Positions 1 through 5,109 of a stretch of DNA of 5,948 nt are shown piece after piece. The first letter of the stretch is position 1. Every line of letters starts with the position of its first letter. The translations under genes were made by a program, and so were the position numbers. The notes under the pieces are model-generated. The model saw only the letters and a list, made by a program, of their open reading frames with translations. It was not told the origin of the DNA and did not search any database. Origin of the DNA: Rubrobacter sp. (GTDB lineage Bacteria > Actinomycetota > Rubrobacteria > Rubrobacterales > Rubrobacteraceae); assembly GCA_016781635.1 (NCBI GenBank), contig JADDPY010000065.1, positions 1 to 5,948 of the forward strand, given 5' to 3'.

Positions 1-430
1 CGGAGAAGCCCTCGTTCAGGTACCTCTCGGCGAACTTGGGGTCCATCTGGAGAAAACGCATCTTCTCCTGGATGAGCTTGTACATCTCCATCGGAGAGAG
101 CGGCTTCTCCCGCACGCTGTTGACGGCGGTACGAAGGAAGTTCGCCACCGAGACGCCCGGCACCTCGCTCGGGTACTGGAAAGCGAGGAACATCCCGAGC
201 TTGGCCCGTTCGTCGGCCTCGAGCTCGAAGACATCCTGCCCGAAGAACGTAACCGAACCACCCGTAACCTCGTACCTGGGATGGCCCATCAACACGTTCG
301 AGAGCGTGCTTTTTCCAGAGCCATTCGGACCCATAATCGCGTGGATCTCACCCTGGTTAATGTCGAGGTCGAGACCGCGCAGGATCTCCTGACCTTCGAT
401 CTCAGCGTGCAAATTTTCTATCTTTAGCAT
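1..430 (-). CDS. sufC: Fe-S cluster assembly ATPase SufC (5' part, runs off left edge)
   Basis: SufC is the cytosolic ABC-type ATPase of the SUF system; with SufB and SufD it forms the scaffold that builds iron-sulfur clusters. The first 143 residues of a protein usually near 250 are present. Visible are the Walker A loop GPNGSGKST (residues 34-42) and the Q-loop region FLAFQYPSEVPG (81-92), which is typical of SufC rather than of transport ATPases. The PxSPMEMYKLIQEKM stretch (about 110-124) also fits the family. The ABC signature, Walker B and switch histidine would lie beyond the edge. The ATG at 430-428 gives the family N-terminus MLKIENLHAEIEG and is preceded by an AGGGG ribosome site. 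As the first gene after a 240-bp gap, it probably heads a suf operon continuing to the left (sufB and sufD expected, not seen). Identity is near certain. Confidence 0.95.
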   Translation of the reverse strand, partial: MLKIENLHAEIEGQEILRGLDLDINQGEIHAIMGPNGSGKSTLSNVLMGHPRYEVTGGSVTFFGQDVFELEADERAKLGMFLAFQYPSEVPGVSVANFLRTAVNSVREKPLSPMEMYKLIQEKMRFLQMDPKFAERYLNEGFS

Positions 431-479
431 CGAACCCCTGCCGTCACATTTGCTAAAACCTTGCTACTGCAACATCCAG

Positions 480-488
480 ATCATAGCA
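480..488 (-). promoter_or_regulatory. Extended -10 promoter for sufC
   Basis: Read on the minus strand this is TGCTATGAT, one mismatch from the extended -10 consensus TGnTATAAT. Transcription would start near 473 and give a leader of about 40 nt to the sufC ATG. I see no good -35 at 16-18 bp upstream, which is common for extended -10 promoters. The assignment rests on motif and position only. Confidence 0.45.
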
Positions 489-520
489 CATGACCCCCGG
501 TGAACGCGCGGAAAACAAGA

Positions 521-536
521 CTAGAAACGTTTCTTG
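521..536. promoter_or_regulatory. Palindrome upstream of sufC promoter, possible operator
   Basis: The 16-mer CTAGAAACGTTTCTTG contains a perfect 12-bp palindrome AGAAACGTTTCT, and its outermost C/G also pair. It lies about 33 bp upstream of the sufC -10 element, where an activator or repressor could bind. A second perfect palindrome, CCGAATTCGG, follows at 544-553. The sites do not resemble the CAAC-N6-GTTG SufR site I know, so any regulator is unassigned. Confidence 0.25.
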
Positions 537-670
537 AAAGTGACCGAATTCGGCTCATTTAAAAGGATTTGTAGCGATCACCGTAACCCGTTCACACCCA
601 CATGAGACCCGTTGTCAGGGAACGCTCACCTCGGCCCGTTTGTAACATCTTCGGGCCCCTGAGATCCGAT

Positions 671-1672
671 TTATTGGGAGCTATTCCCAACAAGAGCGAG
701 AGAGCTGACGGCTGTGTCGCCGGCTTCGAGGGGTGTGTCTAGATCCGCTTTGCGGGAGAGGTAGCCGAGGGCGAGGGTCCGGTCGTCTACGGGCAGAGGG
801 GCGACGCTGGTAATGTTGCCGACTCGCTTGCCGTCCTGGAGTATTTCGGCGCCCGGCTCCGGTGAAGGCCCCTCGACGACGAGGCGGTGTAGCTCCTTGT
901 TGGGGTGGCCGCGGTAGTGCATTCTCGCGACGGTCTCCTGGCCCGGGTAGCAACCCTTCTTGAAGCTGACGGCCCGCTCGAGGATGCCACACTCGCCCGG
1001 GAAATTTTCCGGGGTGATGTCCGCGCCGAAGCGGGGGATGCCGGCTTCTATCCGGACGGTCTCATAGGCGTCTGAGCCGGCCGGGATCGCGCCCTGTTCG
1101 AGCAGATGCTCCCTGGCCCCGTTCAATTCCCGCGCGGGCCCGACGAGGTCGAAGCCGGGGGCGGGGACCGCGACGCCTACGGCGAGGAGGGGCGTGTCTC
1201 CCACCGTCACCTCCGCCGACTCGTGCTCTGCGAGGTCGAGGCCGCCGAGGAGCTCCGCGGCGCGTGGTCCGTAGATGCCGAGCGCTGCCCAGGGGTCTTC
1301 GGCATTCGAGAGATCTTCGATCTTCACGCGGGAGAAGGGGGCATAGCGGCCCAGGACCTCGCGTGCGGCATCTGCGCCCTCCGGCTCGGTATCGACGAGG
1401 ACACGCCCATCGGACGGGGACTTGAGGGCGCGTAGGTCCGTCAGGACGCGACCCTTCGGGTTCAGGAGCGCGGCGTAAGCGCCGAGATGCGTGTTCTTTG
1501 GGACCTCGTTCGTGATGACGGCGTTCAGCATTGCGACCGGGTCCTTGCCCGCTAGCCCCAACACGGCGCGGCCGGTGCGGTGTACGAGGCCTGCGCCGTC
1601 GAAGAAAGCCTCGTAGCCGGCATCTTCTCCGTGCACCGGCCTATCCGTCCGCGTGTTTCTCTCGTGTTTCAT
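671..1672 (-). CDS. ygfZ: YgfZ/GcvT-family folate-binding protein (Fe-S enzyme support)
   Basis: This 333-residue protein belongs to the YgfZ branch of the aminomethyltransferase (GcvT) fold. In E. coli, YgfZ binds tetrahydrofolate and is needed for full activity of Fe-S enzymes such as MiaB. The diagnostic YgfZ signature KGCYPGQE is at residues 239-246, with its conserved cysteine at 241. Upstream are LNAVITNEV (49-57), LLNPKGRVLTDL (69-80) and the GIPRFGADITPENFP region (211-225). The C-terminal barrel (about 257-333) includes GKRVGNITS and ALGYLSRKADL. Length matches the family (E. coli about 326). I chose the ATG at 1672. The frame stays open upstream to 1960, but that part is antisense to the HAD gene and has no GcvT-like sequence. 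There is no Shine-Dalgarno before this ATG; a -10 box at 1684-1679 suggests a leaderless mRNA. It is co-directional with sufC, 240 bp away. Confidence 0.92.
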   Translation of the reverse strand: MKHERNTRTDRPVHGEDAGYEAFFDGAGLVHRTGRAVLGLAGKDPVAMLNAVITNEVPKNTHLGAYAALLNPKGRVLTDLRALKSPSDGRVLVDTEPEGADAAREVLGRYAPFSRVKIEDLSNAEDPWAALGIYGPRAAELLGGLDLAEHESAEVTVGDTPLLAVGVAVPAPGFDLVGPARELNGAREHLLEQGAIPAGSDAYETVRIEAGIPRFGADITPENFPGECGILERAVSFKKGCYPGQETVARMHYRGHPNKELHRLVVEGPSPEPGAEILQDGKRVGNITSVAPLPVDDRTLALGYLSRKADLDTPLEAGDTAVSSLALVGNSSQ

Positions 1673-1678
1673 GGGGAT

Positions 1679-1684
1679 ATTGTA
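1679..1684 (-). promoter_or_regulatory. -10 box TACAAT of ygfZ, implying a leaderless transcript
   Basis: The minus-strand hexamer TACAAT (1684-1679) differs from TATAAT at one position. It is followed by six bases and then the ygfZ ATG at 1672, so transcription would begin at or next to the A of the start codon. The lack of any ribosome site between box and ATG supports a leaderless mRNA, which is common in Actinomycetota. The -35 region is poor (TCGTCG at 17-bp spacing). Confidence 0.5.
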
Positions 1685-1705
1685 AGGCACGTATACGAGG
1701 TCGAC

Positions 1706-1713
1706 GAGGAGGG
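1706..1713 (+). promoter_or_regulatory. Strong ribosome binding site that sets an ATA start for the HAD gene
   Basis: GAGGAGGG is an almost complete anti-Shine-Dalgarno match. It lies seven bases before the in-frame ATA codon at 1721, exactly where the conserved HAD N-terminus begins. No ATG, GTG or TTG lies within the usual window downstream of it. The site is the main reason for placing the start at 1721. Confidence 0.55.
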
Positions 1714-1720
1714 TTCCCAC

Positions 1721-2365
1721 ATAGCTATCAAAGCCGTAGTTTTGGATATAGATGGCACGCTCATGGATACCAACTACCTGCACACGGAGGCGTGGACGCG
1801 GGCGTTCGAACAGGCTGGGCAGCGGGTGGCCAGGGTGGATGTACACAAGCAGATCGGCAAGGGTTCGGACAAGCTGATCCCCGAGTTCGTCGAGGGTGAT
1901 GACGCCACGCAAAAGGCGGACGACCTGCACGGCGAGCTCTACATGCAAATGCAGGAGCACGGTTTCCCGCTCCCGGGAGCCAAGGAGCTCATTGCCTCCC
2001 TCGCCGAGCGTGGTTACGAGGTCTGGTTCGTCACCAGCGCCAAGCCCGAGGAGCTTGAGTATTACATGGGGCTTCTAGAGACGGAGGGCAAGCTTACGGG
2101 CGTGGTCAACTCCAGCGACGTCGAGGAGTCGAAGCCAGCCCCCGACATCTTCGCGGAGGCGCTGCGCAGGTCCGGTATCTCCGCGGACGAGACGGTCGCC
2201 GTGGGCGATTCGATCTGGGACGTGCAGGCCGCCAAGGCCGCGGGCGTTCGTACCGTGGGCGTCCTCACCGGCGGCGCATACGATGAGGAGACCCTGAAGG
2301 AAGCGGGGGCCGCGGCCGTCTACAACGATTGCGCCGCGCTCCTCGAAAGCCAATTTCCAGAGTAA
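1721..2365 (+). CDS. HAD superfamily phosphatase (subfamily IA, phosphoglycolate phosphatase-like)
   Basis: A cytosolic haloacid-dehalogenase-fold hydrolase of 214 residues, probably removing phosphate from a small metabolite; the substrate cannot be read from sequence. All four HAD motifs are present, counting from the ATA at 1721: LDIDGTL with nucleophile Asp9 and acid/base Asp11, VTSAKPEE with motif II Thr105/Ser106, ESKPAPDIF with Lys138, and VGDSIWDVQAAKAAG with Asp163 and Asp167. The helical cap lies at about residues 15-85. Relatives typically begin M-x-I-K-A-V-V-F-D, which matches (ATA)-A-I-K-A-V-V-L-D. The start is odd: the only canonical upstream starts are GTG 1664, GTG 1631 and ATG 1580, all lacking a ribosome site and running into or antisense to ygfZ. 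Downstream TTG 1742 would cut the first strand and ATG 1763 would delete the catalytic aspartates. ATA therefore fits best, or an ATG was mutated or misread. It diverges from ygfZ with a 48-bp gap. Confidence 0.87.
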   Translation: MAIKAVVLDIDGTLMDTNYLHTEAWTRAFEQAGQRVARVDVHKQIGKGSDKLIPEFVEGDDATQKADDLHGELYMQMQEHGFPLPGAKELIASLAERGYEVWFVTSAKPEELEYYMGLLETEGKLTGVVNSSDVEESKPAPDIFAEALRRSGISADETVAVGDSIWDVQAAKAAGVRTVGVLTGGAYDEETLKEAGAAAVYNDCAALLESQFPE

Positions 2366-2423
2366 ACGTAGCTTTTTCCCCCCGTCGGTGTCGTTAACGT
2401 GTGAATGTAAGATGCCGGTTTTG

Positions 2424-2429
2424 TATAAT
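2424..2429 (+). promoter_or_regulatory. Consensus -10 box of the cold-shock gene
   Basis: A perfect TATAAT sits about 100 bp before the cold-shock ATG in an A/T-rich pocket of otherwise GC-rich DNA. Transcription would start near 2436 and give a leader of about 93 nt, in line with the long 5' leaders of known cspA-type genes. The -35 is weak; GTGAAT (2401-2406) lies at 17-bp spacing. A short palindrome CGTTAACG (2392-2399) lies just upstream. Confidence 0.6.
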
Positions 2430-2457
2430 TACAGGTGAAAGTGAAGATGGATTGTAG

Positions 2458-2494
2458 CCGGTGAGGGCTTCTCCCCAGAAGGGTGGGCTCACGG
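2458..2494 (+). promoter_or_regulatory. Two-tier hairpin in the cold-shock mRNA leader
   Basis: In the predicted leader, GTGAG (2461-2465) pairs with CTCAC (2488-2492), and CC (2458-2459) can pair with GG (2493-2494) past a bulged G. Inside, CTTCT (2468-2472) pairs with AGAAG (2477-2481) around a CCCC loop. The hairpin ends about 34 nt before the ATG, leaving the purine-rich ribosome-site region (about 2501-2520) free. Leaders of cold-shock genes in other bacteria change structure with temperature; a similar role here is inference. Confidence 0.35.
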
Positions 2495-2528
2495 TGAAGT
2501 CCAGAGAAGAGAAAGGCGGGCTAAGTAC

Positions 2529-2732
2529 ATGCCCCAAGGAACGGTCAAGTGGTTCAACGACGAGAAGGGCTTCGGCTTCATTTCTCCGGATGACGGTGGC
2601 GAGGATCTCTTCGTCCACTACTCCGGGATAGCCGGTGGCGGCTTCCGCTCGCTCGAGGAGGGGATGAAGGTCTCCTATGAAGCGACGCGGGGCAAGAAAG
2701 GGATGCAGGCAGAGAACGTAACACCCTCTTAA
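2529..2732 (+). CDS. cspA: Cold-shock protein (CspA-family RNA chaperone)
   Basis: A 67-residue single cold-shock domain (OB-fold) protein that binds single-stranded RNA and DNA and melts mRNA structure in the cytoplasm. Near the N-terminus is [16 protein letters not shown], which carries RNP1 (KGFGFI, residues 13-18), and DLFVHYS carries RNP2 (27-31). The nucleic-acid-stacking residues Trp8, Phe15, Phe17, Phe28 and His30 are present. The [13 protein letters not shown] segment (39-51) and the C-terminal GMQAENV (58-64) match the family. Length is normal (65-70). The ATG at 2529 is preceded by purine-rich AAAGGCGGG (2512-2520). It is transcribed alone, from the TATAAT at 2424 to the terminator at 2761-2797. 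The symbol marks the family only; the genome may hold paralogues. Confidence 0.97.
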   Translation: MPQGTVKWFNDEKGFGFISPDDGGEDLFVHYSGIAGGGFRSLEEGMKVSYEATRGKKGMQAENVTPS

Positions 2733-2744
2733 CCAACACTCAGA

Positions 2745-2798
2745 CAAAAGCATAAGCGGTAAGAGGGCCGGGGATAATTCCCGGCCCTCTTGCTTTTG
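2745..2798 (+). terminator. Strong intrinsic terminator between cspA and larC, possibly bidirectional
   Basis: A perfect 12-bp stem is formed by AAGAGGGCCGGG (2761-2772) and CCCGGCCCTCTT (2780-2791) with a 7-nt loop, followed by GCTTTTGG. The tail GCTTTTG (2792-2798) is itself complementary to CAAAAGC (2745-2751), so the structure has a second outer stem with a 9-nt bulge (2752-2760). It ends the plus-strand cold-shock transcript. Because the stem is symmetric and has A-rich sequence on its left, it may also stop larC transcripts arriving on the minus strand, though no T-run directly abuts the stem in that direction. Confidence 0.9.
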
Positions 2799-2877
2799 GT
2801 GCTGGGCTGCTTACCGATCCGTCGTCGGGCCGCCATCCGCGGGGACCTCTGCGATACGGGGCCGCCAAGGGCCGGCT

Positions 2878-4125
2878 TCAGCGGTTGTTATTCTCGTCCC
2901 CGCCTGTTGCCGAAAGCCGGCCGCTATCATACGCGGCGCGAGCGTCGGAGTAGACGCGGGGGAGGGGGAGGCCGGTCTCTTTCGCCAGGCGGGAGGCGTC
3001 CAGGTGCTCGGGGGAGACGATGAAGTCCTCGCCGTCGAGGCTGCCGATCTTGACCCGGCACCGTCCGTAGGGGAGCTCGACCTCCGTGATGCGGCGGTCG
3101 GCGGTGACACGCCCGACGGTGAGGTGGCGGACGCCCAGGGTGCCTGTCTCGCGCATGAGGAGGCGGGCGAGCTTCTCGCGTTCGTTGCTACGGGCGAGGA
3201 CGCAGACCTTATATGCGCCGCGGCCCTTTTTCATGAAGATGGGCTCGAGCCAGGCGTCGAGGGCTCCGGCCCCGAGCAGTGTCTCGACCGCGGCCCCGAG
3301 AAGCTCCCCCGGTGCATCATCCACGTTGGCTTCGAGGAGCTCGAGGTCTTCGGTCCCGCTTGCGCCCTCGATCTCGCCGATGGTCACCCGCAGCACGTTG
3401 GGGGCGTCGCGGAGGGTCGCGTTGCCGGCGCCGTAGCCGATCGCGCGAGGCGTCATGGGAGGGGCCGCGTCGGTGAAGGACCCACCCGTGAGGCTCGCCA
3501 TGAGGGCGGCGCCGGTCGGGGTGGTCGTCTCCCTCGGCTCCTCGGTGAAGCGCACCCGCGAGCCCTTGAGGATCTCGAGCGTGGCCGGACCGGGGATAGG
3601 GAGGGGACCGTGGGCGGCCCGAACGATACCGCTCCCCATCGGTAGGGGACCGCAGCTCACCGTTTCGACGTCGAGCAGCTTCAGGGCCACGCAGCTTCCG
3701 ACGATGTCCAGGATCGAATCGAGCGCTCCGACCTCGTGGAACGTCACCTCCTCCGGCGGGAGCCCATGAACTCTGCCCTCGGCCTCGGCGAGGAGGCGGA
3801 AGGCGGCGATCGAACGGCTCGCAACCCTCTCCCGCAAACCAGAGCCCTGGACGAGCTCACGGATGTCCGAGAAGGTGCGATGAGCGTGTTGTTCGGGGTG
3901 CTCCACCGTCAGCCGGAGCGAGCGGATGCCGCTGATCTCTGCGGGCTCGGACCGTAGCTCGAACGGGAGTCCGAGCTTACGGAGTTCTCGCGATACCTCT
4001 TCGGGAGGGGCGCCGGCGTGGAGCAGGGCGGCAAGCATCATATCGCCGGCGGCACCGCCGACGGGTTGGAAGTGCGCGTGTTGGGGGAGGGGCCTCTCAG
4101 TCCCGGTCGCGGAGTCCTCCGACAA
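2878..4125 (-). CDS. larC: LarC, nickel-pincer cofactor biosynthesis (nickel insertion)
   Basis: LarC (formerly DUF111) is a CTP-dependent cyclometallase that inserts nickel into the pyridinium-dithiocarboxylate precursor, giving the nickel-pincer nucleotide of lactate racemase (LarA) and related enzymes. The 415-residue product covers both halves, LarC1 and LarC2, in one frame; in Lactiplantibacillus plantarum they are joined by a programmed frameshift. Visible blocks are PVGGAAGDMMLAALL (21-35), HRTFSDIREL (82-91), TFHEVGALDSILDIVG (128-143), ETTTPTGAAL (199-208), GYGAG (230-234), LEANVDDAPGELLG (264-277) and FMKKGRGAYKV (297-307). The family's early Y-F-D motif reads H-F-Q here, losing the aspartate. 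The TTG at 4125 is the only canonical start between an upstream stop and the conserved region. It overlaps the upstream DUF3618 gene by 29 bp, which suggests translational coupling. No larA, larB or larE is in the window. Confidence 0.92.
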   Translation of the reverse strand: MSEDSATGTERPLPQHAHFQPVGGAAGDMMLAALLHAGAPPEEVSRELRKLGLPFELRSEPAEISGIRSLRLTVEHPEQHAHRTFSDIRELVQGSGLRERVASRSIAAFRLLAEAEGRVHGLPPEEVTFHEVGALDSILDIVGSCVALKLLDVETVSCGPLPMGSGIVRAAHGPLPIPGPATLEILKGSRVRFTEEPRETTTPTGAALMASLTGGSFTDAAPPMTPRAIGYGAGNATLRDAPNVLRVTIGEIEGASGTEDLELLEANVDDAPGELLGAAVETLLGAGALDAWLEPIFMKKGRGAYKVCVLARSNEREKLARLLMRETGTLGVRHLTVGRVTADRRITEVELPYGRCRVKIGSLDGEDFIVSPEHLDASRLAKETGLPLPRVYSDARAAYDSGRLSATGGDENNNR

Positions 4126-4474
4126 CCTTACGGACCATTATTAGCATGAGAGCGAGGACAATGGCGAGGAGGACCATCGGTCTCGGGTCAGTCTTCACAG
4201 CGTCCTCGAAAGGGGCGGTCTCCCCGGTCTCGCCGGCCTTGTGAAGGAGGTTGACTTGACGCTTGGACGAGTCAACAAACTCCTGCTGCCGTGCCTTCAG
4301 GTTCGTCTTGGCGCTTTGAGTGGCATTCTGAACGCGCTGTCTGATCGTGGTTTTTACCTGTTCGGCGACGACCTGGGGTTGCACGTGCTGCGCCAGATCC
4401 TTGGCGTCCGGCTCCATGCTGCTCCGGATCTCGAACATCTCCCGCTCTATGCGCTCCGGTGTTTTATCGCTCAC
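4097..4474 (-). CDS. DUF3618-type membrane-anchored protein
   Basis: A 125-residue protein of unknown function. The N-terminal segment KTPERIEREMFEIRSSMEPD (residues 4-23) resembles the short DUF3618 helix found in actinobacterial membrane proteins. A long charged, glutamine-rich helical region (about 25-80) follows, possibly coiled-coil. A single membrane helix (about 100-114, VLLAIVLALMLIMV) sits near the C-terminus, capped by RKVVGGLRDRD, so it is likely tail-anchored with most of the chain cytosolic. The GTG start at 4474 shares bases with the upstream holin-like stop (GTGA, 4-bp overlap), a classic coupling arrangement. Pairing with a PF07332 protein is common in Actinomycetota, so the two may act together at the membrane; this is inference. 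Its 3' end overlaps the larC start. Confidence 0.8.
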   Translation of the reverse strand: MSDKTPERIEREMFEIRSSMEPDAKDLAQHVQPQVVAEQVKTTIRQRVQNATQSAKTNLKARQQEFVDSSKRQVNLLHKAGETGETAPFEDAVKTDPRPMVLLAIVLALMLIMVRKVVGGLRDRD

Positions 4475-4917
4475 GGCCTAAGCTGCCCCTTTACCCAGTT
4501 TATGTTCTGCTGAAGGGCCGAGATGGTATGGCGAGGCTTGGGATCCAAAGTCCTCAGCCTGCCGGCACCCAAGCCCGCAAGGATGCCCCCGATCAGCAGC
4601 AGTATAACAGTGACGATCCCGATGGAGACCCATACCGGGAAGCCGATAGCGATCATGGCCGCGGCCATCGTCGCGAAGAAGAAGCCCAGGAAGAGCAGCA
4701 GGAATACCGCCCCAACGACGAGCAACCCGATCGCGATCCCGGCCTGCTTCCCGACCGGCGTAAGTTCCGCCTTCGCCAGCTCGATCTGCTTGTTCACGAG
4801 CTCCTGGAGGCGGGGCCGGAGCGCGTTGAAGATCTCGCCTATGCTCCGGTCGGAGGCCGTCCGCTCCTCCCTCAGCTCTCTGGTGAACTTCTGCACCCTA
4901 TCTTGCTGCTGCGTCAC
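4471..4917 (-). CDS. PF07332-type (holin superfamily III-like) membrane protein
   Basis: A 148-residue inner-membrane protein. A charged amphipathic N-terminus contains SIGEIFNALRPRLQELVNKQ and IELAKAEL (residues 25-52), the usual opening of the actinobacterial 'Holin-X' family. Two strongly hydrophobic segments follow (about 58-91 and 94-117) with a short FPVW turn between them, and the tail is basic (GRLRTLDPKPRH) before a final amphipathic helix. Length fits the family. The name is historical: chromosomal members are not shown to be phage holins and no lysis genes are nearby. The start is GTG at 4917 with an AGGGGG ribosome site just upstream. It heads the minus-strand cluster with DUF3618 and larC. 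I could not pick a convincing promoter in 4918-5109. Confidence 0.85.
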   Translation of the reverse strand: MTQQQDRVQKFTRELREERTASDRSIGEIFNALRPRLQELVNKQIELAKAELTPVGKQAGIAIGLLVVGAVFLLLFLGFFFATMAAAMIAIGFPVWVSIGIVTVILLLIGGILAGLGAGRLRTLDPKPRHTISALQQNINWVKGQLRP

Positions 4918-5015
4918 CCAGCACCCCCTGTTCGGACGATCGATCTTTACAGTTTGTCCCTTTTTACCCTGGCCCTCGAGGACTTAACCGCAGACCACAC
5001 ATAACAATCGTCACT

Positions 5016-5021
5016 TATAAT
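5016..5021 (+). promoter_or_regulatory. Consensus -10 box for yqeC
   Basis: A perfect TATAAT in the 192-bp divergent gap between the holin-like gene and yqeC. Transcription would begin near 5028, leaving a leader of about 80 nt. The leader is very GC-rich and can form a short stem of GCGCC (5051-5055) with GGCGC (5074-5078). The best -35 is weak: CAGACC at 4991-4996, 3 of 6 matches at a long 19-bp spacing. A second, poorer box, TAGTAT, lies at 5036-5041. Confidence 0.5.
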
Positions 5022-5109
5022 GTTCTCTGCTGGTGTAGTATAAGGCACACGCGCCCCCCCGGTCGGCGGTTCCGGCGCTGCGGTACTTCCGTTCTTCCGA
5101 GGAGGTTTG

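Noticed and set aside
633..657. GGCCCG/CGGGCC hairpin as ygfZ terminator
   Set aside because: Only a 6-bp stem with a 13-nt loop and no T-run on the minus strand; not enough to call.
431..670. SufR operator (CAAC-N6-GTTG)
   Set aside because: CAAC occurs on one side only and no properly spaced GTTG partner was found.
1580..1720. Longer HAD protein starting at ATG 1580, GTG 1631 or GTG 1664
   Set aside because: The extra residues have no HAD features, none of these starts has a ribosome site, and ATG 1580 and GTG 1631 lie inside the ygfZ coding region on the other strand.
1673..1960. N-terminal extension of ygfZ by 96 codons
   Set aside because: It is antisense to the conserved HAD catalytic region, shows no GcvT/YgfZ similarity, and the ATG at 1672 gives the family's normal length.
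2347..2376. AAAGC/GCTTTTT as a terminator for the HAD gene
   Set aside because: Stem of five A/T-rich pairs with a long loop; the T-run alone is not convincing.
3004..3645. Plus-strand 213-codon open frame
   Set aside because: Antisense to the well-conserved larC; its Gly/Ala/Arg-rich composition has no recognisable domain.
4471..4917. Phage lysis module suggested by the holin-like protein
   Set aside because: PF07332 members are widespread chromosomal actinobacterial membrane proteins, and no endolysin, phage structural or integrase gene is nearby.
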